DNA from: Solea solea
Taxonomy: Eukaryota > Chordata > Actinopteri > Pleuronectiformes > Soleidae
Direction of reading: 5' to 3'
Length of the DNA stretch: 64,000 nucleotides
NCBI RefSeq assembly: GCF_958295425.1
Contig: NC_081151.1
Location: 20,789,452 to 20,853,451 of the forward strand
This document shows positions 11,254 to 24,300 of this stretch, piece by piece. The notes under the pieces are model-generated. The model did no database searches, was not told the DNA's origin, and saw only the letters and a program-made list of their open reading frames with translations. How positions within the stretch are numbered: position 1 is the first letter of the stretch; each line of letters starts with the position of its first letter. Made by a program: the position numbers and the translations under genes.

Positions 11254-13625
11254 ATGAAGGGGACACTTTCTCTCAACATGGTAATGATGATCTCCACTTG
11301 TGGCTCCGCTGTTTGACTGAGTCGATATTTTAACTGAATGTTTTCTCTTTGTCTCCACAGGCAGCCGCTACAACAACAGTGGGTTCGGTAAAATCAGTGG
11401 GGCTGTCTCTTCTTCTATTGTCTTTTTTTCTTTACATAGCTGATTCGTACCCCAACATTGAACTACCAGACAGTAAGGACTCAATTAAATGTCACAAAGC
11501 ATAGATCTAAAACGGCGTCTCCTCTCGTGTACTGAATATTGCCACTCACAGTTCTTCTTTTTGCTCTCTCTATAGCGGGCTGTGAGAAATGCACCCTGAG
11601 AAAGAGCCATTTGTTCTCCAGGGAGCATCCCGTCTACCAGTGCAAGGGCTGCTGCTTCTCCAGAGCGTACCCGACGCCGCTCAAGGCGATGCAGACCATG
11701 CCGATCCCCAAGAACATCACGTCAGAGGCGACGTGCTGTGTCGCCAAGCACAGCTACGAGGTACGGTGCAGGGGCAGACACATCAGTCGAGTAGAATAGC
11801 AGATGAGGACTTGTGTGGCCAATGCTGCGTTCACTGCAACTGCAATCTGGTTTAAATAAGGTCACGCGGCACTATTAACCGATAGTGTTATGGCAGAATT
11901 GATTTATTCGTGGCTGTTTTGGCAGTGCAACACAAGGCAGAGCTTTAGAGCATGGACACTGTTCACTTAAGTCCTGGAACTGACAACGTGGACACCAAGT
12001 TTTTATTTTAGTTCAGGAACTTATAACTTATAACTACTGATCTGTGCCGCAGGTGCACCCATGGTAATTTGCCGTGGGAATAATACACAAGTCCTTATAT
12101 GGACATCCTGGGGGTGTGTGTTTGTAGGTCACATATTCAGGCTTTAAAAATGTAGGGTTTTTTTGTCTCATTATGTGTTGATGAGTCAAAGTTATGATTA
12201 ATTTTATGTCGCATTTTTTGGTATAGTGACATAAAGTAGCAATAATTGTGCAGAAGTCACACAATTTGACCGTTTTTGTTCATAAAAACGAGCCAAAAGA
12301 ACTTTGAATTGTTACATATTTCCCAAATTCAATCCCATTTTAAGCATTTTGAGTACTTTCTGCTCAGCTGTGTTTATATAGTTGGTTTTTATCAGATTGC
12401 CTAGGATGTGCTGAAGAAAATGATACATTAAAATCTATATTGCACATTCTTATAGCCTCTGTATATACAACACATTTAAACATAGTGATGGAAAAAAGCA
12501 GCTTGAATGCTCTGTTCTCTAAGGGTTAAAAACGGCATGCAAAGCCAAAACAAATGCAAGAGTAAACCAGTAGTTCCAAGTGTTTTTTTTGGGCTTGAGA
12601 TCCTTTACAATGTCTAAATGGAGCCTGTTTGTCACATGTTCTCAGATGGTTTCATTTAAGTAATTGTTCAAGAGGTCCAAAGAGGTCACATTCTCCAATA
12701 TTTCACACAAAAACAAATACAGATTGATGTAGCAGAGTTTTATTTTCCCTTCTTTCCTCCCCACTGACTATTAATTAAATATGTGGTGAATAATTTACAG
12801 AAGCCCAGCTTTTTTGTTGCCTCCCTTATTTCAAACGCATTCAGCCGACCTGCATACTTTAACATCTTTTATTGATGTATCCTTTATTTAGCCAGGAAGT
12901 GTCCCATTGAGATACAAGAACTCTTCTTCCAGGGAGTCCTGGTCATGATAGATAGCAGCACAGATAGTACAAATAGTTGCAGTACAATAAACTTTATTTG
13001 TATAGCGCCATACAAGGATTGCAGCTCAGAGGGCTTCACAATAAAAGGAAAATAACATTTAAAAAGCAAATACAACTGTTTTAACTTTAAAATAAAGCTA
13101 AAAATACAAATAAAACACAACACAGGGAGGAATACAAAGGAGCTAGTTGAAGGCTAGAGTAAAAAGATGAGTTTTAAGTCTTCTTTTATATACAATAATA
13201 ATAATAATATATTTATAACATAAAAGATAAAAACAGGTTATTAAAAGAGAGTAAAAAAAGAGAGATAGTGCAGAAGTGCACAGGTCATACCAACGAGATC
13301 CATAACCCGAACCCCTCCAAAAGCTTATGTGTAGAACAACAACATGTAGACCTGTACACGTGCATGTCACATATTCTCACTAATGTTTAGTTTATTTAAA
13401 GATTTAAAGAAAGTTAGAAAGTGCAGATGTTTTCAACCCCTTCAAACTCTCACTGCTCAGATTTGATCACACACCCTGTACACGTTGCACTTGTCGCTGT
13501 CCACTGACGACCGTATTCCTTTCTTCCTCCTCATCTGCTGGCTCTGGCAGACGGAGGTGGCCGGCATCCGGGTGAAGAACCACACAGACTGCCACTGCAG
13601 CACCTGTTTTTTCCACAAGATTTGA
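11254..13625 (+). CDS. cga: Glycoprotein hormone common alpha subunit precursor
   Basis: Secreted alpha subunit shared by FSH, LH and TSH, pairing with each beta subunit in the pituitary. Four coding exons, 11254-11280, 11361-11472, 11576-11760 and 13551-13625, sum to 399 bp, 132 aa plus stop. The first 38 residues form a signal peptide with hydrophobic core [13 protein letters not shown], then mature [14 protein letters not shown]. The mature chain of about 94 aa has the ten family cysteines (GCEKC, YQCKGCC, ATCC, DCHCSTC), two N-glycosylation sites (NIT and NHT) and the usual [12 protein letters not shown] and FFHKI ends. The Met that begins MGSVKS in other fish is Val (GTG) here, so translation must start in exon 1, either at MKGTLSLNM or at its second Met ([10 protein letters not shown]). 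Intron 3 (11761-13550) is large for this compact gene because of nested repeats. Confidence 0.95.
11761..12870. other. cga intron 3, unique part
   Basis: Intronic sequence with no open frame or repeat recognised. It is AT-rich with several T-runs. Confidence 0.6.
12880..13300. mobile_element. Interspersed repeat, copy 2, with a second element inserted into it (cga intron 3)
   Basis: The ends (12880-12985 and about 13215-13300) match copy 1 at 8874-9090. The middle starts with aataaactttatttgtatag and gcttcacaataaaa, the typical 3' end of fish L2/Rex-like LINEs, and has an ATA microsatellite at about 13192-13209. The shared run ttattaaaagagagtaaaaa picks up again after the interruption. This points to a nested insertion. 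Confidence 0.6.
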
Positions 13626-13732
13626 CCAACGAGAGAACCGGAGACCACTCGGCAGCGCTCGGCCCCACGACGACCTCTGTGTGTTTTAATGTGCAAAAGC
13701 TCTCCTTCTTCGTCTTCTTCTTTACTCTTTCA

Positions 13733-13782
13733 GTATATATATATCTATATATCTATATATATATATGTATGTATGTATGTTC
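13733..13782. repeat. AT/GTAT microsatellite in the cga 3' untranslated region
   Basis: Alternating TA with interspersed TATC, then ATGT units. Confidence 0.8.
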
Positions 13783-13889
13783 TCAAATTGCCAGATGATA
13801 TTTTTGTAGCAGTTCAGTGCCTGTGGTGTGTAATTAGACCATGATTTTTTTGTTGCATTGATAGATGACTAACTGTATCATAGAAAGCA

Positions 13890-13895
13890 AATAAA
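13890..13895 (+). terminator. cga: cga polyadenylation signal
   Basis: AATAAA 265 nt after the stop codon, the first such hexamer in the 3' untranslated region. Confidence 0.6.
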
Positions 13896-14310
13896 CATAT
13901 GAACCCAGATGTTGCATTTCATTTGTATATGTTTAAGACTTAAAGGAATAGAGTGTACTTACTTATTCAGGCCTTAACAAAAGAAAAAAGTTGAGAAATT
14001 CTTTGAAAATGTTGATGTGTAGAGGATTTAATTGAATCACCACCTTCTGATTCAATTCAGAAAAAAAAACAACACAACTGGCCAAAGAGCGGCATCAAAA
14101 GTGTCAAACGTCAAAAATCCATAAAACACAATGCAAAATACAAACATCCTACATTAAAAAACATAAACATTAAGTACACATCAGCAATTAAAAGTTATAG
14201 GCATGATATTACACAGTATTATAGTATTATGAACATGTTTCACAGATGCACACATGACAGACACTAACAATAGAATGGAAGTCACACAGTGAACTTCGAT
14301 TTCTGGGCAT

Positions 14311-14334
14311 ATATATATATATACAGTATATATG

Positions 14335-14366
<32 letters not shown>

Positions 14367-14370
14367 TATG
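14311..14370. repeat. (TA)n/(TATG)n microsatellite
   Basis: Imperfect TA repeats with ACA interruptions. Confidence 0.85.
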
Positions 14371-14439
14371 TAATTTTTGCAGAGACTCCCGGCTTTAGGT
14401 AAAAACAATAAAATAGCAAAAATAACGAAAGACTTACCA

Positions 14440-14925
14440 CTTAAATAAAACATAACGAAAGGCTTAACCCTTAAAAAAGACACAACAAAAGACTTGACAC
14501 TTAAATAAGACACAACAAAAGACTTAACACTTAATAAGACACAACAAAAGACTTAACACTTAATAAGACACAACAAAATACTTAACACTTAATAAGACAC
14601 AACAAAAGACTTTACACTTAATAAGACACAACAAAAGACTTAACACTTAATAAGACACAACAAAAGACTTAACACTTAATAAGACACAACAAAAGACTTT
14701 ACACTTAATAAGACACAACAAAAGACTTTACACTTAATAAGACACAACAAAAGACTTAACACTTAATAAGACACAACAAAAGACTTAACACTTAATAAGA
14801 CACAACAAAAGACTTAACACTTAATAAGACACAACAAAAGACTTTACACTTAATAAGACACAACAAAAGACTTTACACTTAATAAGACACAACAAAAGAC
14901 TTTACACTTAATAAGACACAATGAA
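14440..14925. repeat. 29-bp minisatellite, about 15 units
   Basis: Tandem units built around acacaacaaaagactt followed by aacacttaataag. Left-edge units are diverged and about 30 bp. Core units are almost identical and differ mainly by one site (cttaacac or ctttacac). A predicted open frame across the left edge is an artefact of the repeat. Confidence 0.95.
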
Positions 14926-15005
14926 ATGTAAAACCCAACAAAATATAAAACTACAAGTGTGTGCAAGTAAAATATATAAAACTACAAAGTGCAGTTTTTG
15001 TGCAT

Positions 15006-15048
<43 letters not shown>
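15006..15048. repeat. (TA)n microsatellite
   Basis: About twenty TA units after the minisatellite. Confidence 0.95.
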
Positions 15049-15050
<2 letters not shown>

Positions 15051-15206
15051 CTGTATATATAAAAATGTGATTTATGATGCTTGCAATAGTTTGGACTGCA
15101 TTTCATGGAGGTGTTCAGTGGAAAAAATCCCTCAGATTTGCTGGTGTGGTGTGAGGCTGTGAATGCTTTGTTGACATCGGGGTGAATGTGTGTTGCACCC
15201 CGTGAA

Positions 15207-15254
15207 CCCCACCCCCCCCCTCCCAGACCCCTGCTCATCCCCCTCCCCCTCCCC
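15207..15254 (-). promoter_or_regulatory. G-rich tract with G-quadruplex potential before znf292
   Basis: The minus strand carries several runs of four or more G separated by short loops (C-runs on the plus strand at about 15207-15220 and 15239-15254). It lies about 75-120 bp upstream of the znf292 ATG. Confidence 0.5.
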
Positions 15255-15325
15255 ACCACTGCGTGCGCGTGCGTGTGCCAGTCTGGCAGCGTAACATCTG
15301 TGCGTCCGCGGTCGTGATTGTTGTG

Positions 15326-15335
15326 AAGATGGCGG
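15326..15335 (+). promoter_or_regulatory. YY1-type motif over the znf292 start codon
   Basis: AAGATGGCGG overlaps the ATG. It matches the YY1 core that often spans the start codon of TATA-less genes. It also puts A at -3, a good initiation context. Confidence 0.45.
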
Positions 15336-18300
15336 AGGGGGAGACAGAAAAGGAATATGACACACCGAAAGCCATCGTGGAGCTACGGGAGCGCTTCCAG
15401 GCGCTGACCGCCGCTTTGAAAGGGAGCTCGCAGTCCGCACTGGAAGCCTCGCTGCATTTCTGCCAGGAGTTTTGCCAGGTTAGGCCGCTCTCGTGCTGCT
15501 CATCCCCGGGCAGGCTGCAGCCCCTCTGGCTTCCTGGCCGAGGATGCGCGTCTACGTTTGCTACAACAATGTAGCTACGGTAGCTAGCTGCCGAGCTAGC
15601 TGCCCTGGCATTTCAAGATGGGGGGAGAGAGAGGAGGAGAAAAAAAACTCCCCGCGTTTGGTTTTTCACATGCTCGCGAAGTGATGTTTGCCTGCTGCAC
15701 GTTCTTATATAAGTCTAAAGTGTCCGTGTGGCGCGGAGTGGCACCGCTGTGCGCGCAGTGGGCACACATTACTCGTATTTTCCAGGCCAAATAAGCTAAC
15801 TAGCTGGTATGCAGGGTCCCCCTGTCCTGTGCAGTGGTCATGCTGTGCAAAAAAAAAAAAAAAAAAGGGCTACATTAGCGAGATTTGTGCATGGATATAT
15901 GCACTGAATTACACGCCGCGGTGACTGTAATAGCAGCGCTATAACGCCACATGTGCGGTTTGTTGGAAGTTTTAGTTTTGGTGTAAAATCGGGTGACTTT
16001 GGTTGAAGCTTGTTTTATTGTACCGATGGATCAATGGCTCTTTTTTTTTTTTTTTTTTTCTGCCAAGGTGCTAGCCCGGGCCTTTTGCACCAATTAATCC
16101 ACCACACGAGGGAAGGTGTTTCATTGCATTACGGTCACATAATAGTTCGCGTCAGAAATGAGGGGGAAAAAAGATGTGAAATTCTAATGTCTAGAGTAGC
16201 AGCGAGCGAGCGAGCGACAAGCCCGCAGCTGAGGCTGCTGAGGCAGGCAGTGATTTAAAAGGGAAAGTGAGGCTACGCTGGTCACTGACTCCATTACGCA
16301 TCCATCCTCATTAATTTGCCCCGACCACCTAAATCTGAGGCTTTTGGTCTCCATTCACCTACGAGATGATAACGGCTGTGTTTGTGCCTCAGTGTGGAAT
16401 TCACTCAGCCATAAAGTTATCACAGAGGGGAGAAGGTTTCAGCAGCAGCAGCAAAAAAGTTGCAGTTTTTTGCGCTTTGATGCCATGATGGAGATTTGTG
16501 TGGAAAGAGAACAGTTGCAGGAATAAACTGTTTTTAAAGTAAAACAAAAGATGAATTTTAGTGCTTAGATCAGGCGTGTGCAAGCTTTAGTATTAACCCT
16601 CTTATGACCGTAATTATAACCTGGATTTATTTAGATTTTATGGCTATATAATTGTCAACTGACTTTCAATATCTGGCATTTGTTCAATATTAATGGTTTG
16701 TTTTGACTGTGCAATAACATTTAAAAGGAATAAAAGACAAACAAATTTGGCTTTTACACGTTTATTACAAAATAGGAACTCTAAAATGACATAAACAAAC
16801 AATTTAACATTTACAATTTGAACCTCTGCCTGTTTTTGGAGTTTTTATTTTGTGTGGTACTCCCCAGAGCAGGGTCCCCGAATCCTGGTCCTGGGGACCC
16901 ACTGCCCTGCATGTTTTAGACGTTTCTCTGCTCCAATGCACCTGATTTCAAATAAATGGGTCATTACCAGGCTTTTTGCACAACAATTTAGAATTTTCTA
17001 GAAATCACAAACGTTTTAGGAGTTACGATAATGAGAAGTACAGGGTGGTCACAGAAGGTTTAAAAGGTTTTAAAAGAGACATAGATATATATATACACGT
17101 ATAGATATACTATACGTAAACAAACAAAAAATAGTTAGTTGGATTTATGATATTTAACAACTACAAATAGAAAACTGTTGACTGTTTACTACTGTTTGTA
17201 CCTGTTAACAAAGGAGAAACACCAAACTCATGATGTGATGGGGCATGTGTTGGCCTACCTCGAAATAAAACGCAGAACTATGTTGATTCTTTTGGAGAAT
17301 TAATAAAATAAAATGTAAGGTTTTATGTAGTTCATGTTTAGTGTTCATGAAAATAAAATAAAAATAAACATAGTGGGGAAGCTACAGGGAGCCACTGCAG
17401 AGGCGCTGAGGAGCCACAGGTTGCAGACCCCTGGTTTAGGCCCCCCGAGGATGATTTTTCTTGTTTGAAAAAAAGCCGCATAACTTTGTCTCTTTTGTTG
17501 TTTTTGCATGCTGTGTTTGCAGGCTGAGCTCATCCTGCAGTTTTAGTTATCGTCTTATTCTGCAGACGGAAGAGAGCATCTTTGTTTCTCACACATCTGC
17601 ACAAATATAACACAGTAATAATATACATTTACATTAAAACAAATTTGCACAAAATTGCTCAACTTAAACATTTATGGTCGAATCTGCGCGGATGTATATT
17701 TTGAATAATGATGATATATGAAATAGTAATAGATGACTTTGTTTGTCAGAATATAAATGGTTAAACCTTTATTTCTTTGGTAGTTTATGACAGCATGATT
17801 TTTTTCTTGGTAATAAAGTTGTTTGAATGAATTTGCATTGTTGGCATCATGGTCGTAATAATGCGAACGTTGGATCTTCTTTTCTTGCCTGACACGTTTC
17901 TTGTTTTTTTTGGCACCCGTCCGTTGCCAAACAGTTGAAGCCAGAAAAATTTCCTTTTACTGTCGGAGCCAAAAATGACAAAGTACAGCAAGTTTGTATG
18001 CATATACTCGGGTGTACATTCTTTGCGAACCAGGGTTTCAAATTAGTAATCACATTTACTCGGAGGGCGAAACAATGTCTAAAAGTTCTTTGTTTTTTTT
18101 TACAAGCAAAGATATTTTTTTTTACATATATCTTAACTTTCTTTTCTCTCCAGGTCCTCGTGGAACATGCTGGCCGTTGGAAAACTGACGAAGATCCTCT
18201 GCCTTTGCTGGAGGTCTACACTGTGGCCATCCTCAGCTTCGCTAAGGCTGCCTCCTGTCTCTCCTCCGAATGTGAAAACGTCCCACTCCTACTTGAAAAG

Positions 18301-21300
18301 TTAGCACTGTGAGTGGAAACTCTTGAATGCCGCCAGAGGGGTATCATTTCCTTACATAAATGTACTGGCCAGGTTTAATGGCGGTAGATGTAGCTTCGAC
18401 TTTATTATTTAAAGTGGCACAAAATAACAAAGACAACATAACATACTTGATTTTTCTACTCTTGTCGTCGTGTCTTTGAGCAGACTTCCTAAAAACTGGG
18501 TATAATCTCTTCAAACATTGAATTTAATATGCACTCTGTTTAAGAGTGAGAGTAAATTTGGGCATTTTAAACAATTTGCAAACACCAAGACCATGAAGCT
18601 GTCGTACAGAATAGAGATGTAGTCTGGACGTGAGTAGAATTAAAGGAGACAAATGGCCAGTCATTAGTTTAAAGGATGTAAATCATAATTCTCTCATTTC
18701 TGTCTGATAATCGTTAATAATCATGAATTGGTAATAACACACACAGCAACACAGACAAACGTCGTGCTAGATCCATGTGTTTTCACTCCCTCTTCCCCTT
18801 TTCAATTCTGTTTTCCCAAAATGTCAAACCGACGTCACGGTGCTGCATTTGGTTCACACTTATTCTCGTACGGTTAACCTCAATCTGTGAAGCCGGTGCA
18901 CATCCTTGACCCATATCCAGCCCGTGACAAACGACTGTGTTGCTGTTCACAGGAGCTGTGCGGAGCTGCTGCTCTTACTGCCCCACAATGTCCCTGGTGC
19001 CTTATGGGAGGAGTTTCAGTCCTCCATGAAGGTCAGTATCCCGTGTGCTGCTTCTCTAACTTATTTCTGCAGTTATAAGCCATGACAAAATTGTTTGGTT
19101 TTGGTGACTTATGAGAGGATTTTGGGTTATCTCAGCGTTGAAGTCGTAAAAAAAAGAGTCATTGGCGGAGTTGTAGTTGTCTGTGTGACTCACTGGTTTT
19201 GTTACTACACATTTATTCTTTCTTCTGTTGCAGTTGGCACACAGCCTTTTGCAAGAAAGTGGGAGCACACAGCTTTGCCTGCTCGCGGTTCTGGCACAGC
19301 AGGATGGCGTCTGGTCCAACACCACACTAAGTTGCATCCTGTCTAATCAAATCCCTCAAATGGAGCAAAGTAGGTTCTCTAAGCTGTTGTAATTGTGTAA
19401 TAGTGTGTATGTCATTGTCGCCTGAGCTGCCTCTCGGGGAGTTCCTGACGTCTTGTCTTCTTTCTCTTAGTTCACGAGTATCTTGAATTGGAAGGCCCCA
19501 CGCTGCTCAACATGCGAGTGAAGCACCTGATCAAAGTGGACAGCGTCGATAAGGCCGCTGTGCTCGCAAAGATGTGCTCAGAGTATCCGGGATATGAAGG
19601 AAAAGGGAACTTCAAACAGACCTACTTGCTCTGCATCTGCATGGCAAAAAACCAAGAGCAGCTAATGGAAGAGGTGAAGGAATGACACTCATTAAACCGT
19701 AGAGCATGACTCATTTTTTAATATATCTATATCAACATTATAGTTAAATGCGTCAATTATTGAGTTTAATGTGAACTTTTCTTCACAACAGATTGCCTCA
19801 ATAGACTGTAAAGATGCTCTCGAAATGATCTGTAACTTGGAGTCGGAGGGAGACGAGAAAGGAGCGCTCTGTCTGTGCTCTGCTTTTCTCAAGCGACAGC
19901 TTCTTCAAGGAGATGTTTACTGTGCCTGGTGAGTCTTTGTTTCGGATATATATTTCTTTTCAACCCCTAAAAATGACACATTTTTACTCTTGGTTGTAGC
20001 GAACGTGTTGTGCAGTTGACTTTATTCCAAAAAAGAGAGAAATCTCTGTGATAAATATGTGCACAAAGATCTCACTCCTTGATATTTGAATGTTGCTCAG
20101 TAGTTTAATACTCTAGGGAAGATTCACTCACTGAGCATCAGCAACAGGCTTGTTAACACACAAGTACAAGTTTAGATTTGTGCTGCAACCTGAATACGTG
20201 TATGTTTTCGTTTCAAATTGAGCTGCAGCAGTCGGTTGATCACCGACTTTTTTGATTATTCATAAATTAATCAGCAAAATCTATGTGATGTTTTCCAGGG
20301 AACTCACACTGTTCTGGAGTAAACTACTCATGCGTTTAGAGTCATCCGCTGAGACTTTCCTTGGGCACAGCAAAGAGATGGCTCTTCTCTGCCGAAGTGT
20401 CTGCCACATTCTGTTTCTCATCAAAGTAATCCAGAACGAGGTGAGAAAGCGGCCGTGCACATCACTACTTTACTGTTACTTTACGTTTATTAATATGTCC
20501 TTAAAATCAATTACATTCTCCTCTCTTTTTATCAAATTTTCCCCAGGTTGGAGAAGTTGGGCTTCCGGTGTGTGTGGAAATGTGCATTCAAGCGCTGAAA
20601 ATGACCTCCAGTGACCATAAGGACAGTAAATCGACCATCTGCAAGACAATTTCCTGCCTCTTGCCGACTGATCTAGAGGTGAAGCGCGCATGCCAGCTGA
20701 CAGAGTTCCTCCTGCAGCCTACTGTCGACTCGTATTATGCCGTGGAGTCGCTGTACAACGAACCTGACCAAAAACCCGAGGAGGACGGGAGTCTACGAGT
20801 ACCAAATTCTTTACGCTGCGAGCTACTGCTGGCCTTGAAGACACAGTGGCCTTTTGACCCAGAGTTCTGGGACTGGAAAACATTGAAACGCAACTGCTTG
20901 GCACTGATGGGGGACGAGGCGTCTATCGTGTCGTCCATTGACACGCTCAATGACACGGATGAACAAGAGGTGGAAAGTGCAGTTAGCAAACTTCCCGAAT
21001 ATGGGGAACTTGAGGATTTTCTGTTGACCACTACAAACGAACTCAATGAAATCTCAGATGAGAAAGAGAAAAACAGAGAAGCTAAAAAACTTCGGGAACA
21101 GGGATTCGTTTCGGCGCGCTTCCGAAACTGGCGAGCCTACATGCAGTATTGTGTTTTGTGTGATAAGGAGTTCCTGGGCCACAGAATCGTTCGCCACGCT
21201 CAGAAGCATTTCAAAGACGGAATGTACCTTTGTCCAATTTGTGCTGACGGTTTTGAAAGCCGGGAGGTTTTAGAGCCACATGTAGCATCACATGTCAAGC

Positions 21301-24300
21301 AGTCCTGCAAAGAGAGACTAGCTGCAATGAAAGCTGCTAGAAAAGCACCCAAACCACCTCAGTCCCCTAAAAGTCCAGCAAAAAATTCAAAGGTGGCTGT
21401 CAAGACAAACATTAGCCCTGTTAAAGTTGAACCTCAAGCTGGGGACCAGTTGGCGACTCCTGTTAAGATAGAACAAACTACGTCCGACCCACAGATAAGT
21501 CAAGACTGCTTCTGTCCTGTTAAAAATTGTTCCAAGGCTTTCAAGTTTTTCCGTAACCTCATGGCTCACGTCCGATCTCACAAGGATGATGACGAGGCCA
21601 TGAGATTCTTAGAGATACAAAAGCAGAAAGTGGTGTGCCAGTATTGCCGGCGACAGTTTGTCAACGTCCGGCATCTGAACGATCACTTGCAGATGCATTG
21701 TGGTAGCAAACCGTACATCTGCATACAGTTGGATTGTAAGGCCAACTTTAACTCCAATTCTGAGCTCCTCATGCATAGAAAAACACACCCAGAATTTAAA
21801 GCTCAATGCATGTTTCCGAACTGTGGCCAAGTTTTCAGTGAGGCCTACCTGTTGTACGATCACGAGGCTCAGCATTACCTTACCTACACCTGTCAAGTGG
21901 AAAACTGTGGTAAAATATTCTACTCACAGTCTCATTTCCTGTCTCACCAAGGGATCCATTCTACAAATAACGCCGTAAACAATTTGCCCACGGTGAATCA
22001 AAACCCTCCCGTCACTCCAAGCGTCGCGCCGCCCCCCGAAAGCACCCCGAGCAAAGACGACACAGGCTCTGCTCTTGTCTGCCACGAAAAGATTAGCACA
22101 GAGGCAAAGGAAGCATCAAATGCTAACACATCACCGTGCAGGTCACCAGAGGTCAGTAACGAGCCCGTTCCCGTGAGAGTGAAACACTCCGTTGAAAGCA
22201 TGCTGAATCAAGCGTTAGGTACTGAAATGACAGAACCAGAGAAATGCTACACTCCATTGACAAACCCCTGTGCAGAACCAGCTGATGGGAAACCACCAGG
22301 GGACGCTCCACAGGTGCAGCAAACTGTAGCGGGGCCAGATGAGATTCCCTCTGAAAATCCTGCGTCTAGTTCAGCAAACCCTGTGACACATCAGCCTGGA
22401 GCGGGGAATAATACTGTACATGTTCACGAAGTTAAGAAAGAGATACCGCAGATCATGTCTCCGAGTCAAATCAAGACAGAAATTCCTTCCTCGGTGCAAG
22501 GATACCCTTCCAGCGCGCCAGCTGCCGCTGTTGCTGCTGTCAGTGACGATAACCTGCATTGCTGTCCATATAAAGACTGCACAAGGGCATACAGTACAAA
22601 CAAAAGTCTTTCGAGGCATGTGAAGAAGCAGCACCCGGAAATATTTGAAGACTGGAAGTTGGCAAAGAAATACAACAAAGTGGCCAAAATTACGGCAAAA
22701 AAGAAGCCGGGACGACCGACTTCACCGAGTCAGTCACCAAACATGGGCAACAGGTCGGCCAGTCGGCCAGGAGTACTATGCAACAAACCCAGGATGCAGC
22801 AGCAAATGGATTACCCAGTGGGATGTTCCAGCTCACCTGCTCAGTGTTATCCTGGATCAATGGAGCCTGTGCCCATCACTCCAATGGTGAATCCCACACT
22901 GTATCCGTCGTGGGGAAACCAGCAGAGTCCCAGTGGAATGATGCAGTCGGATTTGACCCAGCCGTGGTCCTCACCTCCCATGAATAACTGCTATTCAGAC
23001 ACTTTTAACATGAACGACTACTCCTCTCGCAGCTACCCACAGTGGCAGGTAGACCCTTACCAAACCACGGCACCTATTCCACATGATAGAGATCATTCAA
23101 TGGCAGCTACAATTGGCCCCAATATGTCACAGGCTCCTTCAGACTCCAGTTTAATGTCGCAGTATGTGTCTAGTTCTCTTATGCTTGATAATGGAGGCCA
23201 AATGCACAACGGAGGGCATCAGTATGGACTTTTGCACCCTGATACTAGTGGAGACATAGATGTGAGAAAACACAGTGCAAGTGTAAGTGGACAGCTGGAT
23301 AATAGAGATGATATATCAACAGTTGATAGCCTCACAGAAGGAAGTTTCCACACTACATATGCTCATAGTGAGAACTCTTGTCTTACTCAAGGCTCACCTG
23401 TTAATATTCCCATGAAATGTCTAAGCCCAGAGGTTCAGGGTGACTTAAAACTCACTCCTAGAATCATTAAAACGGAGAGTCTGTCCTCTCCTTGTTACGA
23501 CCAGATGGACAACTCTGTGGATGGTATGCTCAGTCCACAAAGTGTCACGCAGACAGATTTCCCTTGCGACGAGGACTGTCCCGAAGCCGAACCCGAAGCT
23601 CACACCCCAGATGACAAGGGCGGCGACTCTGACGCGCAGAAAGGCAAACGCAGCAAGTTGAGCAAGCGAGCCAAATGGCCAGCCATCATTAAGGACGGCA
23701 AAGTCATTTGCAGGAGATGCTTCAGAGAGTTCACTAGCACCAAATCGCTTGGTGGTCATTTATCTAAACGCTCGCAGTGCAAACCTTTAGACGAAATAGA
23801 CCTGACGGCTGATCTGCCCACATCGTTTCTTGATTTCCTCAATGACCCGCATGTCCCGGACACTAACGGAGCAGTATATAACATGCCAAATGGGGATTTC
23901 TCACAGGAGTCTTCTAGCTTCACGTCTCTGACTTCACCCATGGTGTTGAAACAGGAGCCCCACAGTACAAATATAATGGACTATTCCAACTCCTTCACGG
24001 CTCCCCCTGAAAACCAGCAAGAAAAGGCCGTGGAGTTGGCTAATCCAGGCCTTGGTGTAACTCACCAAGAGGATCACCTGATGGAAATTTCACATGCCTT
24101 TCAAAGGATGGATTTGATCGAGGCCGCTCAGGAGAAGATGCGGAATGCGCTCTCCTTAGAGCAAAACGTCAGTCACCGCGACACCGCCAAAAGTAAAGTC
24201 CAGAGTAAAAGTGACGACAGGCTCCCTGAAAAGGTAGCTAAGCCCTTTAAATGTGAGCAGGAGGAGTGTGAGTGCTCATTCATGACAAAGGAGGCGCTAT

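Noticed and set aside
14181..14513. Hydrophobic 110-aa frame on the minus strand
   Set aside because: Built from TA microsatellite and minisatellite units.
18325..18345. CTCF-like gccgccagaggggtatc after znf292 exon 2
   Set aside because: It lacks the final GGC of the core, so it is too weak to list.
20567..20568. Reading znf292 as a single-exon gene starting at 20568
   Set aside because: The frame is open upstream to an acceptor at 20546, and seven upstream exons join in phase to give the known N-terminus.
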